DNA of 64,000 nucleotides, taken from positions 4,836,001 through 4,900,000 of the forward strand of contig NZ_CP075171.1 of NCBI RefSeq assembly GCF_021379005.1, given 5' to 3'. Made by a program: the position numbers and the translations under genes. The notes under the pieces are model-generated. The model worked only from the letters and a program-made list of their open reading frames with translations. It was not told the origin of the DNA and did no database searches. Within the stretch, counting starts at the first letter, position 1, and each line of letters begins with the position of its first letter. The stretch comes from Leptodesmis sichuanensis A121 (GTDB lineage: Bacteria; Cyanobacteriota; Cyanobacteriia; Leptolyngbyales; Leptolyngbyaceae). Below are positions 1 through 9,586 of this stretch, piece by piece.

Positions 1-317
1 GGATCGGTTTGCATACGGGTCAATTGGTCTTCCAGGTAGCTCGTTTTCAAGGTCAGGTTAATGAACCCCGGCCCTGCGATCGCCGGAGGTTCACACATAT
101 CTGCCAGTGCGAGATGTTGCACAATTTGTTCGGCGATCGCTCTGGGAGCCTGCCCCAATGGTTTTGCTAGAGACATCGCCACATTGGACTGAAAATCCCC
201 AAACTTGGGATTACTGGTCGGCACCAAAAGTGGATCGGTGTTGGCAAAGTCCTCCCCAAAGGCGGCGACTAGCGCATTCTGAAACTGGCTTTTTAACTGG
301 GCGATCGTCGAGTTCAT
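1..317 (-). CDS. argS: Arginyl-tRNA synthetase, N-terminal part (runs off the window)
   Basis: This is the first ~105 codons of arginyl-tRNA synthetase, which charges tRNA-Arg with arginine in the cytoplasm. The minus-strand frame opens at the ATG at 317-315. It shows the class hallmark of the ArgS N-terminal (Add-1) domain: a [13 protein letters not shown] segment, then [10 protein letters not shown] and [10 protein letters not shown]. These regions bind the tRNA D-loop in this family. The catalytic HIGH and KMSKS motifs lie outside the window. It is downstream of and co-oriented with nadC, 268 bp away, with a low-complexity gap between them. Confidence 0.9.
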   Translation of the reverse strand, partial: MNSTIAQLKSQFQNALVAAFGEDFANTDPLLVPTSNPKFGDFQSNVAMSLAKPLGQAPRAIAEQIVQHLALADMCEPPAIAGPGFINLTLKTSYLEDQLTRMQTD

Positions 318-585
318 TGTTCGCAGTGGACAGTGGACAGTGAATAGCTAGGCAGGGGGCAATGATGAGAGAGTCAGAGGGTACGATCATGCCACTCTGG
401 CACCCCATTATCCCTTCACCTTTTTCATCTTGCTCATCCCCTCCCTCTCCCATCATCTCATCATCCCCTCCCCCCTCCTCCCATCTCCGAAGTAACCTAT
501 TCTGGAAAAATGTGCAGTCCTTCGGCTGCGGCAGCCCTGGCTCTTCTCGCTCATTTAGAAGCGGTGACGGCTCCTGAGTCAGGAT

Positions 586-1452
586 TCAGATGAATCGCAT
601 ACTGAGATCTAACCAGGACGATCGTGTTACAGGGGCACTGCTGGAAATGTAATCCACTCCCGTTTCAGCCACGGCCCGAATTGTATCCAGGGTAATATTG
701 CCGGAAGCTTCAATCTTGATCCGTTCATTGGTTTGCCGAATCCGTTGCACCGCCTGTTGCATCATCTCCAGGGACATATTATCCAGCATGATGATATCGG
801 CCCCATGCTGTAAGGCTTCGTCCACCATCTGCAGAGTTTCGGTTTCCACTTCAATGGTCAGAGGATAGGGAATATGGGCACGCACCTGAGCGATCGCCGC
901 CCCAATTCCTCCCGCCGCTGCAATGTGATTGTCTTTAATCATCACCGCATCATCCAGACCCATCCGATGGTTGACCGCTCCGCCGACCTGCGTGGCATAC
1001 TTCTCCAGCAATCGCAAGCCCGGTGTGGTTTTACGAGTATCCACCAACTGGCATGGTAAATCGTCAATCAAATCCACATACTTACGAGTCAGGGTCGCAA
1101 TTCCACTCAACCGCATGGCCAGATTCAGGGCGACCCGCTCTGCTGTTAATAAGGCATCCATTGGGCCTGTCAGCGTGGCGATCGACTGTCCTTGCTCACA
1201 CCATTGCCCTTCCTTAACCGTGGGTTGGAAGGAAACCTGATGATTGAGCAGATGGAAGACCCGGGCAGCAATCGGCAATCCTGCCACCCAACCAGACTCT
1301 TTGATGATCCATTGAGCCTGACCAGGTTGAGCACTGGCCGGAAAGAGAGCTTGCGTAGTGCGATCGCCCCGCCCAATATCCTCCAGTAACCAGTTTTGCA
1401 ATAGGGAATCCAGCACCAAAAACGGTGGCAAAATGGCCGTTGACTGTTTCAT
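586..1452 (-). CDS. nadC: Nicotinate-nucleotide pyrophosphorylase (quinolinate phosphoribosyltransferase)
   Basis: NadC converts quinolinate and PRPP to nicotinate mononucleotide, CO2 and PPi in de novo NAD synthesis. The 288-residue protein has EDIGRGDRTT near its start, the substrate-binding VDTRKTTPGLR, NHRMGLDD, and the barrel motifs IEVETET, IMLDN and EASGNI. The frame is open to 1599, but the first 49 extra codons run through low-complexity repeat DNA. The ATG at 1452 (MKQSTAILPP) gives the usual family length of about 280-290 residues, so it was chosen. The gene is divergent from the Crp-like regulator. Confidence 0.93.
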   Translation of the reverse strand: MKQSTAILPPFLVLDSLLQNWLLEDIGRGDRTTQALFPASAQPGQAQWIIKESGWVAGLPIAARVFHLLNHQVSFQPTVKEGQWCEQGQSIATLTGPMDALLTAERVALNLAMRLSGIATLTRKYVDLIDDLPCQLVDTRKTTPGLRLLEKYATQVGGAVNHRMGLDDAVMIKDNHIAAAGGIGAAIAQVRAHIPYPLTIEVETETLQMVDEALQHGADIIMLDNMSLEMMQQAVQRIRQTNERIKIEASGNITLDTIRAVAETGVDYISSSAPVTRSSWLDLSMRFI

Positions 1453-1808
1453 GCCCTTTCCTGACTCCCGCAATCTCATACCACTACTCACTATCCACCA
1501 TCCCCTATTCCCTATCCACCCGATCTCAATCCAAAATCGCCAATCCAAAACAATATCAGCATCAGTTGGCACGATCGCTTTGGCAAGGGCGATCGTCATG
1601 GGGCTTGAGCCTTACGACCTGCCCATCAGGGTTGCCATAGTTGCTAGTATTTTGGAGGAAGGAAACTTTTATTGTCTCAAGGGGATTTATCACTCGCGGC
1701 TTTTGGGAATGATTACAGTGGAAATCCTTAAAAGAATCGTTTTGTATGGTATCCTCCTGGGTTCCTGCAATACAGTTCCTTGTTCATCGTCCTACCTTAA
1801 TAATATTC
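1453..1808. other. Divergent intergenic region between nadC and the Crp-like gene
   Basis: This 356-bp gap must hold the promoters of both divergent genes, but no convincing -10/-35 pair or operator was identified. About 1490-1560 contains the low-complexity pyrimidine-rich repeat (ATTCCC, CTATCC and CAATCC units) that recurs in many gaps of this window. No gene was seen. Confidence 0.5.
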
Positions 1809-2501
1809 ATGCAGACCGAAGCCTTTAGTGAACTGTTTCCGCTACTAGCTGCCGCCAATACAGAAACATTATCGTGGCTGCTGGCCGCTGCTGTTGAACA
1901 TGAGTACCCAGCGGGGCGAGCGGTGCTGATGGAAGATGCCTGGGGCAATGCGGTTTATTTTATTGTCTCCGGTTGGGTGAAAGTGCGGCGATTATCGAGT
2001 GCGGGTGAAGATAAAGTCGTCACTCTAGCAATTTTGGGTAAGGGCGACTTCTTTGGCGAGATGGCCATCTTAGATGAATCTCCTCGTTCAACCGATGTGA
2101 TTGCAATGTCTGCCGTTAAGCTACTCAGCATTTCAGCCCAACGATTCATTCAAACTCTATTCAAAGACCCCCAACTGCACCATCGTATGTTGCAGCTTAT
2201 GGTGCGTCGGTTGCGTCAAACCAACTTACGCTTCCAACTCCAACACCAACCGCCTGCTATAAAACTTGCGAATAGTCTAGTGGCCCTGGGCGAAAACTAT
2301 GGTCAGCATACACCCAAGGGCACTGAAATCTTTAATATTCCGGCTCATGATCTGGCGGATGTGAGTGGTATCGGAGTTGAAGAAACCTCCAAGATTATGG
2401 AGAAGTTAGAAAGTAAGGGATGGATTACAATCGATCCGGCCAAACAGGCACTTTATCTCGTGAATATGAAGCAGTTGGTCAATCTGGCGGGTAAGGTGTG
2501 A
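1809..2501 (+). CDS. Crp/Fnr-family transcriptional regulator
   Basis: This is a cytoplasmic DNA-binding regulator of about 230 residues. Residues ~15-125 form a cyclic-nucleotide-binding-type beta roll (GNAVYFIVSGWVKV, then GKGDFFGEMAILDESPRSTDV). Residues ~150-225 form the Crp-type winged helix: IPAHDLADVSGIGVEETSKIMEKLESKGWI matches the HTH followed by the recognition helix. The phosphate-binding cassette reads FFGEMAILDESPRSTDV, close to the cAMP-type RxS/T pattern, so nucleotide binding is plausible but unproven. The ATG at 1809 was preferred over 1746 because the family fold starts just after it. The M61 peptidase gene follows 46 bp downstream in the same direction. Targets cannot be told from the sequence. 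Confidence 0.85.
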   Translation: MQTEAFSELFPLLAAANTETLSWLLAAAVEHEYPAGRAVLMEDAWGNAVYFIVSGWVKVRRLSSAGEDKVVTLAILGKGDFFGEMAILDESPRSTDVIAMSAVKLLSISAQRFIQTLFKDPQLHHRMLQLMVRRLRQTNLRFQLQHQPPAIKLANSLVALGENYGQHTPKGTEIFNIPAHDLADVSGIGVEETSKIMEKLESKGWITIDPAKQALYLVNMKQLVNLAGKV

Positions 2502-2547
2502 GACTGGGGAAAGGGCAGATCCGCATCGTAAAGGAGCAGACATCACT

Positions 2548-4419
2548 ATGAATCGTGAAGTGTTTGGGGGAGAACAAGACGCTCAGTTCGCCCCCCTGGA
2601 AAATCTCAGGCCAGACTCCGAGTTAAAAGATTCACCAGAGCATCCTCTGCCGTCTGCACCTGGCTTGCAACTGCACTATCACGTAGCAATGCCTCACCCC
2701 GAAAATCATCTATTTGAAATCACGTTGACTGTGCAGGGATGGCAAAGCGATCGCCTCAACCTGAAAATGCCCGTCTGGACACCAGGCTCTTACTTGGTTC
2801 GGGAATATGCTCGACATTTGCAAGATTTTACAGTTGTGAATGGACAGACAGACGCTCCGTTAGGCTGGCGGAAGGTGGGAAAAAACCACTGGCAGGTGAA
2901 TTCCCAGGGAGCAAATAAGGTCACCATCCGATACCGCATTTATGCCAACGAGTTGACTGTGCGAACCAACCATTTAGACAGTACTCACGGTTACTTCAAT
3001 GGGGCCGCCCTGTTCTTCTATATTCCGGGCTATGAGCTTTATCCTGTGCAAGTGACGATCGCCCCCCCCAACCCAGAGTGGCAAATTGCGACGGCTCTAC
3101 CCGCAGTGCCAGGAGAGGCAAATACTTTTGTTGCTGAGGATTTTGATACGCTGGTGGACAGCCCCTTTGAGATCGGCCATCATGCTGTGTTTGAGTTTGA
3201 GGCCGTGGGCAAACCCCATCAACTGGTCGTCTGGGGTGAGAGCAACCTTGAGCCAGAGCGTTTGATTGCGGATATGCAAAAAGTGATTCAAACAGAAGCC
3301 GATCTGTTTGGAGGGTTGCCCTACGATCGCTATGTATTTTTGCTTCACCTTGCTAGCCAGGGATTTGGCGGGTTAGAGCATAAAAATAGCTGCTCCCTGA
3401 TCTATCAGCGCTTTGGGTTCCGCAATAAGGACAAATACGATCGCTTCATCCAGTTAGTCGCCCATGAGTTTTTCCATCTGTGGAATGTGAAGCGGATTCG
3501 ACCGCAAGCCTTAGAATCCTTTGATTACGATCAAGAAAACTATACGCCGTCCCTCTGGTTCAGTGAAGGAACCACGAGTTACTATGACCTGCTTATTCCT
3601 TACCGGGCTGGCGTGTATGATGCTCAAACTTACCTGTCTGCACTCAGCAAGGAAATCACTCGATTCCTGACCACTCCCGGACGAAAAGTACAACCGCTGG
3701 CTGAATCCAGCTTTGATGCCTGGATTAAGCTCTACCGCCAGGATGCCAACAGCCCCAACACCCAGATGTCTTACTATCTGAAGGGCGAAATGGTGTCTCT
3801 GCTGCTGGATTTGCTGATCCGGGAGCGGCATAACAATCAGCGATCGCTGGATGATGTGATGCGTCAGATATGGGAACAGTTTGGCAAGCCGGAAATTGGA
3901 TTCACACCAGAGCAATTGCAGCAGGTGATTACCGCGATCGCGGGCTGTGATCTTTCCGATTTCTTCGAACGCGCCCTGCATGGCACGGCAGAATTGCCCT
4001 TTGAGGAGTACTTGCAGCCCTTTGGGTTAAAGCTGGTTGGAGACGGGGATGAGAGCGTTCCCTATCTGGGATTGACGCTCAAGACAGAGAATAACCGGGA
4101 TGTGATCAAGTTTGTGGAAAGCGAGTCTCCTGCCCAACTGGCTGGAATCGACATGGGGGATGAGCTATTAGCGATTAACGGAATTCGGGTCAGCGCCGAC
4201 CAGTTGCATGAACGTCTGCGTGACTTCCGGCCCGGTGATACCATTCAATGCACCTTTTTCCATCAGGATGAATTGCGATCGGCCTCAGTGACCCTCTCCC
4301 AACCCCGCCCCAATCGTTACCAGTTAGTTCCGGTAGAACGGCCTTCCCGCAAGCAAGAACAGTATTTTCAGGGATGGCTAGGAATCCCCCTGGCTAAAAT
4401 AACCAAGCCAGAACGGTAG
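2548..4419 (+). CDS. M61-family zinc metallopeptidase with C-terminal PDZ domain
   Basis: This 623-residue protein resembles glycyl aminopeptidase-type M61 peptidases. The zinc site is visible as HEFFH at residues 306-310 (within VAHEFFHLWNVKR), with the third ligand Glu340 in WFSEGTTSYY. An N-terminal beta-rich domain (about 40-230) precedes the catalytic domain. A PDZ domain occupies about 505-590 (LGLTLK, then ESPAQLAGIDMGDELLAINGIRV), which usually binds peptide C-termini. No signal peptide is evident, so a cytoplasmic location is likely. It sits between the Crp-like gene and panC/cmk, all on the plus strand. The physiological substrate is unknown. Confidence 0.88.
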   Translation: MNREVFGGEQDAQFAPLENLRPDSELKDSPEHPLPSAPGLQLHYHVAMPHPENHLFEITLTVQGWQSDRLNLKMPVWTPGSYLVREYARHLQDFTVVNGQTDAPLGWRKVGKNHWQVNSQGANKVTIRYRIYANELTVRTNHLDSTHGYFNGAALFFYIPGYELYPVQVTIAPPNPEWQIATALPAVPGEANTFVAEDFDTLVDSPFEIGHHAVFEFEAVGKPHQLVVWGESNLEPERLIADMQKVIQTEADLFGGLPYDRYVFLLHLASQGFGGLEHKNSCSLIYQRFGFRNKDKYDRFIQLVAHEFFHLWNVKRIRPQALESFDYDQENYTPSLWFSEGTTSYYDLLIPYRAGVYDAQTYLSALSKEITRFLTTPGRKVQPLAESSFDAWIKLYRQDANSPNTQMSYYLKGEMVSLLLDLLIRERHNNQRSLDDVMRQIWEQFGKPEIGFTPEQLQQVITAIAGCDLSDFFERALHGTAELPFEEYLQPFGLKLVGDGDESVPYLGLTLKTENNRDVIKFVESESPAQLAGIDMGDELLAINGIRVSADQLHERLRDFRPGDTIQCTFFHQDELRSASVTLSQPRPNRYQLVPVERPSRKQEQYFQGWLGIPLAKITKPER

Positions 4420-4577
4420 GATGGATGGCTGCTGGGAACCTTCCTGAGTGAGAATAGGCAGCTTGCCGCCTTTCTCCACAAAGTTTCTCGCGAATTGCCA
4501 TCTTTCTCTGGGATGTGACTGGCAACCAGGGGAAGAATCTCGCTACAGTTTATTAGGATGTTTGCCAGGAAAAGTCA

Positions 4578-6308
4578 GTGCGACTGTTCACCACGATCGC
4601 AGGGTTACGCTCCTACCTGGAGTTAAACCGCTTTAGCCCACCCCGGCTAGAGGGAATTGCTGTCGATGAAAATCCTCCCTTACTCCTGCCGCTGGATGTC
4701 GGTTTAGTGCCGACCATGGGGGCACTCCATAACGGACATTTAAGCTTAATTCGACGAGCGCGACGAGAAAATAAAATTCTGGTCGTCAGCATTTTCGTGA
4801 ACCCGCTGCAATTTGGTCCCAATGAGGACTTTCAACGCTATCCCCGGACTCTGGAGCAGGATAGGGTGTTATGTGAAAGTGCAGGGGTAGACGCTCTATT
4901 TGTGCCAGATGCGGTAGAGATGGGGGTGGCGGAGAGACGGTATGGGGGAAATGGGGGAACTGGAGAAGGTAGGGGAGATGGGGAAAGCCATTCCAACCCC
5001 CCCACTCTACACCCCATTCCCATGACTCAGGTGCTTCCTCCCACGGGAATCATTTCTGGGTTGTGTGGTCGCACGCGAGTGGGGCATTTTCAGGGAGTGG
5101 CGACGATCGTCACCAAATTGTTGCATATTGTGCAGCCGCAACGGGCTTACTTTGGGCAGAAGGATGCTCAACAATTGGCAGTCATCCGGAAAATGGTCGC
5201 AGATCTGAATTTACCTGTGGAAATTGTCGGTTGTCCGATCGTGCGGGAAGCCAGTGGTCTGGCGATGAGTTCACGAAATCGTTATCTGACGGCTGAGGAA
5301 CAGCAGCAAGCCGCTTCGGTTTATCAAGGACTGAAAAATGCAGACAGACTTTTTCAATCTGGAGAGCGTTTGAGTAGTACCCTAATTGAGGCGGTTAAGG
5401 AGGTATTAAAAACGGTGCCTGCGATCGCCCCTGAATATATTGAACTTGTTCACCCCATGACTATGGAGCCTTTAACTCAAGTGCAAAATGCTGGTTTGCT
5501 GGCCGTGGCCGCTCGCCTGGGTTCTACCCGCCTGATTGATAATATTCTGTTAATCAACCGCAAACCAATTGTGGCGATCGATGGGCCAGCCGGAGCCGGT
5601 AAGTCTACCGTGGCTCGGCGGGTTGCGGCAACGCTGGACTTGTTTTACCTGGATACGGGAGCCATGTATCGGGCACTCACCTGGCTTGTCCTGCAGTCCG
5701 GCATCCGCACTGAAGATCAACCAGAGATTGCGGAATTAGTCAGCCGATGTGAGATTGAGTTCAGGGAACAGGGATCGGAGATCGGGGATCGGGAATCGGG
5801 AATCGGAGATCCGGTCAAAATTCAAAATTCAAAATTCAAAATTCAAAATTCTCCTTCTATCTGGATTAATGGGCAAGAGGTGACGCAGGCCATTCGGAGT
5901 TTGGAGGTGACCTCGCAGGTTTCGGCGATCGCCGCTCAACCTGCCGTACGGGAGGCACTGGTGCGGCAGCAACAACGGTATGGCCAGCAGGGAGGCATTG
6001 TGGTTGAGGGACGGGACATTGGTACCTACGTCTTTCCGGATGCGGAGTTGAAAATCTTTTTAACAGCCTCGGTGCAGGAGCGGGCACGCCGTCGTCAGAA
6101 GGACTTGCAGACTCAAGGGATCGCCGATATCAGTCTGGGTGAGTTGGAGCAGGCGATTCAGGAGCGCGATCGCAAAGACAGCACTCGTGCGCTGGCTCCC
6201 TTACGGAAAGCCGATGATGCGATCGAACTGAATACGGATGGTCTGACCGTTGAACAGGTGGTGGATAAAATTGTTGATCTGTATCGATCGGCAATTTGTA
6301 ACATTTAA
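4578..6308 (+). CDS. panC/cmk: Bifunctional pantoate-beta-alanine ligase / cytidylate kinase with two low-complexity insertions
   Basis: This is the cyanobacterial fusion of PanC (pantoate plus beta-alanine to pantothenate) and Cmk (CMP/dCMP phosphorylation). PanC covers about residues 1-310, with PTMGALHNGHLSLIRRA near residue 45, FGQKDAQQ and SSRNRYL. Cmk begins near 330 with the P-loop GPAGAGKST, followed by LDTGAMYRAL, EGRDIGTYVFPDA and RDRKDSTRA. It starts with GTG at 4578, which gives the native N-terminus LFTTIAGLRSYL. It is longer (576 aa) than the roughly 510 residues usual for the fusion. Two in-frame inserts explain this: residues ~116-149 (Gly/Asn/Pro-rich) and ~395-425 (repeated EIGDRESGIGD and QNSKFKIQNS), both encoded by intergenic-type repeat DNA. 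Confidence 0.93.
   Translation: MRLFTTIAGLRSYLELNRFSPPRLEGIAVDENPPLLLPLDVGLVPTMGALHNGHLSLIRRARRENKILVVSIFVNPLQFGPNEDFQRYPRTLEQDRVLCESAGVDALFVPDAVEMGVAERRYGGNGGTGEGRGDGESHSNPPTLHPIPMTQVLPPTGIISGLCGRTRVGHFQGVATIVTKLLHIVQPQRAYFGQKDAQQLAVIRKMVADLNLPVEIVGCPIVREASGLAMSSRNRYLTAEEQQQAASVYQGLKNADRLFQSGERLSSTLIEAVKEVLKTVPAIAPEYIELVHPMTMEPLTQVQNAGLLAVAARLGSTRLIDNILLINRKPIVAIDGPAGAGKSTVARRVAATLDLFYLDTGAMYRALTWLVLQSGIRTEDQPEIAELVSRCEIEFREQGSEIGDRESGIGDPVKIQNSKFKIQNSPSIWINGQEVTQAIRSLEVTSQVSAIAAQPAVREALVRQQQRYGQQGGIVVEGRDIGTYVFPDAELKIFLTASVQERARRRQKDLQTQGIADISLGELEQAIQERDRKDSTRALAPLRKADDAIELNTDGLTVEQVVDKIVDLYRSAICNI
4925..5028 (+). repeat. Low-complexity repeat inserted in frame in the panC domain
   Basis: G-rich units (GGGGGAAATGGGGGAA, GGTAGGGGAGATGGGGAAA) followed by a C-rich stretch (CCAACCCCCCCACTC) resemble the degenerate repeats filling intergenic gaps elsewhere in the window. 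Here they interrupt the conserved PanC sequence between the PDAVEMG segment and the TQVLPPTGII segment without breaking the frame. Confidence 0.7.
5764..5857 (+). repeat. Low-complexity repeat inserted in frame in the cmk domain
   Basis: Tandem GGGATCGGAGATC-like units are followed by four AAAATTCAAAATTC-like units. They lie between the Cmk segments VSRCEIEF and SIWINGQEVTQAIR. The same two unit types dominate the intergenic spacers near 12.8, 40.5 and 43.2 kb. The frame is kept throughout. Confidence 0.75.
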
Positions 6309-6428
6309 TACCTTTTATGGCTGGATGTAGCCGCATCATCGGTCTGGGAAGGTGAGACAATTCATCTTTGTATGCAGGCTACTGGTGGGCAATTGGTACA
6401 GCATTCTATGCAATAGGGCGATCGCGGC

Positions 6429-7496
6429 ATGAAAAGCTCACTGAGACGAATGTTGATGGGAGGAGCTTTTTTATTGCTCACCCTGGTGATTGCTGTAACG
6501 GGGTATCTGCTAGCGGGTTGGAACCTGCTGGATGCGCTTTACATGGTAGTGATTACGGTGTTCGGGGTTGGCTTTGGTGAGATGGGGCCAATGACCCCTC
6601 AGTTAAGAGTTTTCACCATGTTTGTCATCATTGCCGGATGCACCTCTGTAGCCTACATTCTGGGTGGCTTCCTGCAGATGATTACTGAGGGCGAAATCAA
6701 GCGAGCATTGGGGGTAAGACGAATGATGCGGGAAATTGACACCCTGACGGATCATGTCATTATCTGCGGGTATGGACGGATTGGCCAAATTCTGGCTCGC
6801 AAGATGGATGAAGCAGGACAATTGTTTGTCTTAATTGACAATGACAGTCAACGTGCTGCCGCCGCCGAAGCCAAGGGATATCTCGTCCGTCTGGGCAGCG
6901 CCATGGATGAAAATGTCTTGGAGTCCGTTGGTATTCATCGTGCCAAGTATCTAGCCACTGTGCTGCCAGACGATGCCGCTAATGTCTTCATCACCCTTAC
7001 GGCCCGCAGCCTGAATCCCAATCTGTTTATTTTGTCGCGGGGAGAATACCCTTCAACAGAAAGAAAGCTGATCCAGGCCGGAGCCGATCGCGTGGTTTCT
7101 CCAGCCGCGATCGGTGCATTGCGAATGGCTCACATGATTACCCATCCAGCCGCCCTGGAATTTTTAGACAAGGATAGCGGACGCGCTACCCTGAATGAAT
7201 TGCTGTCCCAATTGGATATTCAGGTAGATGAATTGATGATTACCGCCAGTTCCAACCTCTTAGGAGCTACTATTGGAACTGTGGAAATTCAGGGAAAAGG
7301 CACCTTTATCGTAGTTGCACTGCGCAAAGCCGATGGGTCTACTATTATTCGTCCCAAGCCTGACGAACTTTTAGCCGAAGGTGACACTCTCATCCTGATG
7401 GGGCATACAGGTGATATTCCTAAATTTGCCAAACATCACGCCCTCAAGCGACAAATGCAATATCGTGGAGCCAGGTTCTCCAGTCGATTGAAGTAA
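6429..7496 (+). CDS. Two-helix potassium channel with C-terminal RCK (TrkA-N/TrkA-C) domains
   Basis: This 355-residue membrane protein has a first transmembrane helix at ~12-30, a pore loop, and a second helix at ~58-80. The pore reads TVFGVGFGE at residues 43-51, where canonical K+ channels have TVGYGD, so the GYG tyrosine is Phe and the following Asp is Glu. The cytoplasmic RCK domain starts at ~108 with the Rossmann motif HVIICGYGRIGQ, and a TrkA-C domain occupies ~265-335. It probably conducts K+ under control of a bound ligand or nucleotide, as in MthK-like channels. The DUF815 ATPase gene begins 6 bp after its stop, so the two are likely cotranscribed. Confidence 0.87.
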   Translation: MKSSLRRMLMGGAFLLLTLVIAVTGYLLAGWNLLDALYMVVITVFGVGFGEMGPMTPQLRVFTMFVIIAGCTSVAYILGGFLQMITEGEIKRALGVRRMMREIDTLTDHVIICGYGRIGQILARKMDEAGQLFVLIDNDSQRAAAAEAKGYLVRLGSAMDENVLESVGIHRAKYLATVLPDDAANVFITLTARSLNPNLFILSRGEYPSTERKLIQAGADRVVSPAAIGALRMAHMITHPAALEFLDKDSGRATLNELLSQLDIQVDELMITASSNLLGATIGTVEIQGKGTFIVVALRKADGSTIIRPKPDELLAEGDTLILMGHTGDIPKFAKHHALKRQMQYRGARFSSRLK

Positions 7497-7502
7497 ATTG
7501 AT

Positions 7503-8822
7503 ATGGCAACTTCTCCTGCTTTGGCCTATTCTCTGCTTTGTGATGCCACCTCTCTCCTCTTGTATCAATCGGTTTTAGAGAATGAAGTTGGGCAGTCTTT
7601 TTTACACCTACTCCAGGCTATCCATCAGGTTGAGCAGTCCACCACTCCTGATCCTGCGGCCTATCTGGCGTGTTTGCGAGCATACAGCGGCTGGTTTAAC
7701 CATCTAGCCAATTGCAATCAGGACTGGGCAGGGCATTTAGTCACTCGCATTCTGCGGGATGACAATCCATTTAGCCGACAGGCCAGTTACCGGGATTGGT
7801 CTCAGCTACCTGAACCTCTAGTGAATGCGGCTCGCCAGGATTTGCAAGGGTTACAGCATCTGGCGGATTGTAACAGTGCGTCCCTGAGCACCTGGATTGC
7901 CACAACTTGCCTGGTTCCGTCACCATTAGTCTGGCAAACTGACTTTCACCCACCGCCAGGTTCTCCCTGGGAATGGTTCCAACAGTCTCCAGACTGGCAA
8001 ATGCTTGTGGAACCTCTGGCCAGCTATTACCGCGCTCATGGTACAGGCATGGTTTCAGAATATCGAGCCTTTCGCTGGCAGGCGGGACATCTGGTAGGAA
8101 TTCCTCATCCCGATCCGGTGCGACTGTCCCATCTGGTCGGGTACGAGGCGCAGCGAGAAGCATTGTTGAAAAACACAGAATTTTTGCTGGCGGGCTATCC
8201 GGCCTTGCATGTCTTGCTTTATGGCAGTCGAGGATCGGGCAAGTCTTCCCTGGTGAAAGCTTTGTTACATGAATATGGAGAGGCCGGATTACGGTTGATT
8301 GAGGTTGGCAAGTCAGATTTACGCGAGTTACCTGCGATCGCTGACCAACTGCGAGAACTCCCTCAAAAGTTCATCATTTTTGTCGATGATCTGTCCTTTG
8401 AGGAAGACGAGGATACTTTTAAAGCCTTGAAAGTCGTTTTGGAAGGCAACTTGACGGCCCGTCCACAAAATGTTGTGGTCTATGCAACGTCGAATCGGCG
8501 GCATTTAATCCGAGAGTTTTTTGGCGATCGGCCCCGTCCTAAAGATAGTGATGAAGTTCATGCCTGGGATACAGTTCAGGAAAAGCTGTCATTTAGCGAT
8601 CGCTTTGGCCTTACCTTGACCTTTGAACCTCCAAACCAGGCCAGCTATCTACAAATCATCCACCATCTCGCGAAGCAGGCCGGAATTGCTTTACCTGAAT
8701 CGGATCTGGAATTTCAGGCACTCCAGTGGGCAACCCGGCATAATGGTCGCTCTGGACGAACGGCCCGCCAATTTATTGATTTTCTCAAAGCCGATTTGTC
8801 TCTCTTTGGGGAAAGCCAGTAG
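7503..8822 (+). CDS. DUF815-type ATP-binding protein (AAA fold)
   Basis: This 439-residue cytoplasmic protein has an alpha-helical N-terminal half of unclear role. From about residue 205 it has a DUF815 ATPase core: LVGYEAQREALLKNTEFLL, a P-loop GSRGSGKSSLVK near 241-252, a Walker B IIFVDDLSFEE near 293, and sensor-type ATSNRRHLI with DRFGLTLTF. Proteins of this family have no settled function. Spacing of 6 bp to the potassium channel upstream points to cotranscription. Confidence 0.82.
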   Translation: MATSPALAYSLLCDATSLLLYQSVLENEVGQSFLHLLQAIHQVEQSTTPDPAAYLACLRAYSGWFNHLANCNQDWAGHLVTRILRDDNPFSRQASYRDWSQLPEPLVNAARQDLQGLQHLADCNSASLSTWIATTCLVPSPLVWQTDFHPPPGSPWEWFQQSPDWQMLVEPLASYYRAHGTGMVSEYRAFRWQAGHLVGIPHPDPVRLSHLVGYEAQREALLKNTEFLLAGYPALHVLLYGSRGSGKSSLVKALLHEYGEAGLRLIEVGKSDLRELPAIADQLRELPQKFIIFVDDLSFEEDEDTFKALKVVLEGNLTARPQNVVVYATSNRRHLIREFFGDRPRPKDSDEVHAWDTVQEKLSFSDRFGLTLTFEPPNQASYLQIIHHLAKQAGIALPESDLEFQALQWATRHNGRSGRTARQFIDFLKADLSLFGESQ

Positions 8823-8935
8823 GACACTTTCTGAATTCTGTTACTTCGCCCATCAGTACTCTTGACAAGTTGCATCACCTGATACACTATCTGGATGCTT
8901 TAAATGCCTGATCCTGTAGCGTTCTAAAAACCACT

Positions 8936-9586
8936 ATGGAGTTTGGAAATTGGTTTGCTTCAGGCGGGGTGGTGATGTTGCCACTGCTCGGCTTCTCCAT
9001 TCTGGCCGTAGCATTAATTATTGAACGAATTGCCTTTTGGATACGAGTTGCCCGCCGTCAGGATCGACTGGTAGGAGATGTGCTGGCACTCTATAAGCGG
9101 AATCCTCAAACGGCGTTTCTGAGGTTGCAGGAAAACCTCGATTTACCCATGGCACGAATTTTTTTGGCGGCTTTGGAACTCGATCGTCCAAACCCTGAAG
9201 AATTTCGTCTGGCTCTGGAAAGTGCCGCTCAAGCAGAAATCCCCTTGCTAAAACGATTTAACACCGTCTTTGAAACGATTATTAGCCTCTCTCCCCTACT
9301 GGGCTTACTGGGCACTGTTTTGGGTTTGATCCAATCCTTCGCCTCACTAAAAGTGGGAGATATTGGCGGCAGTAATACAGTCGGTGTGAGTGCTGGCGTA
9401 GGTCAGGCTTTGATTTCTACCGCTTGTGGTCTAGCCGTCGCAATTTTCACCCTCCTGTTCGCCAATACCTTCCGGGGGCTGTATCTACGGCAAATCGCCT
9501 TGATTCAAGAATACGGTGGACAACTGGAATTGCTCTACCGTCGTCGCTCGGAACAGCAAGGAGTTACCCCCTATGCGTCTACCTGA
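8936..9586 (+). CDS. exbB: MotA/TolQ/ExbB proton channel family protein
   Basis: This 216-residue inner-membrane protein has a transmembrane helix at ~12-32 and two more near 110-140 and 150-175, flanking a cytoplasmic loop. The signature LSPLLGLLGTVLGLIQSF is followed by ALISTACGLAVAIFTLLFAN, the proton-channel helices of ExbB/TolQ. With ExbD it would use the proton motive force to drive an outer-membrane process such as TonB-dependent uptake. No tonB gene is in the window, so the partner is unknown. The exbD start overlaps its end by 14 bp. Confidence 0.88.
   Translation: MEFGNWFASGGVVMLPLLGFSILAVALIIERIAFWIRVARRQDRLVGDVLALYKRNPQTAFLRLQENLDLPMARIFLAALELDRPNPEEFRLALESAAQAEIPLLKRFNTVFETIISLSPLLGLLGTVLGLIQSFASLKVGDIGGSNTVGVSAGVGQALISTACGLAVAIFTLLFANTFRGLYLRQIALIQEYGGQLELLYRRRSEQQGVTPYAST

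Noticed and set aside
1453-1599. N-terminal extension of nadC
   Set aside because: The extra codons run through repeat DNA and are not NadC-like.
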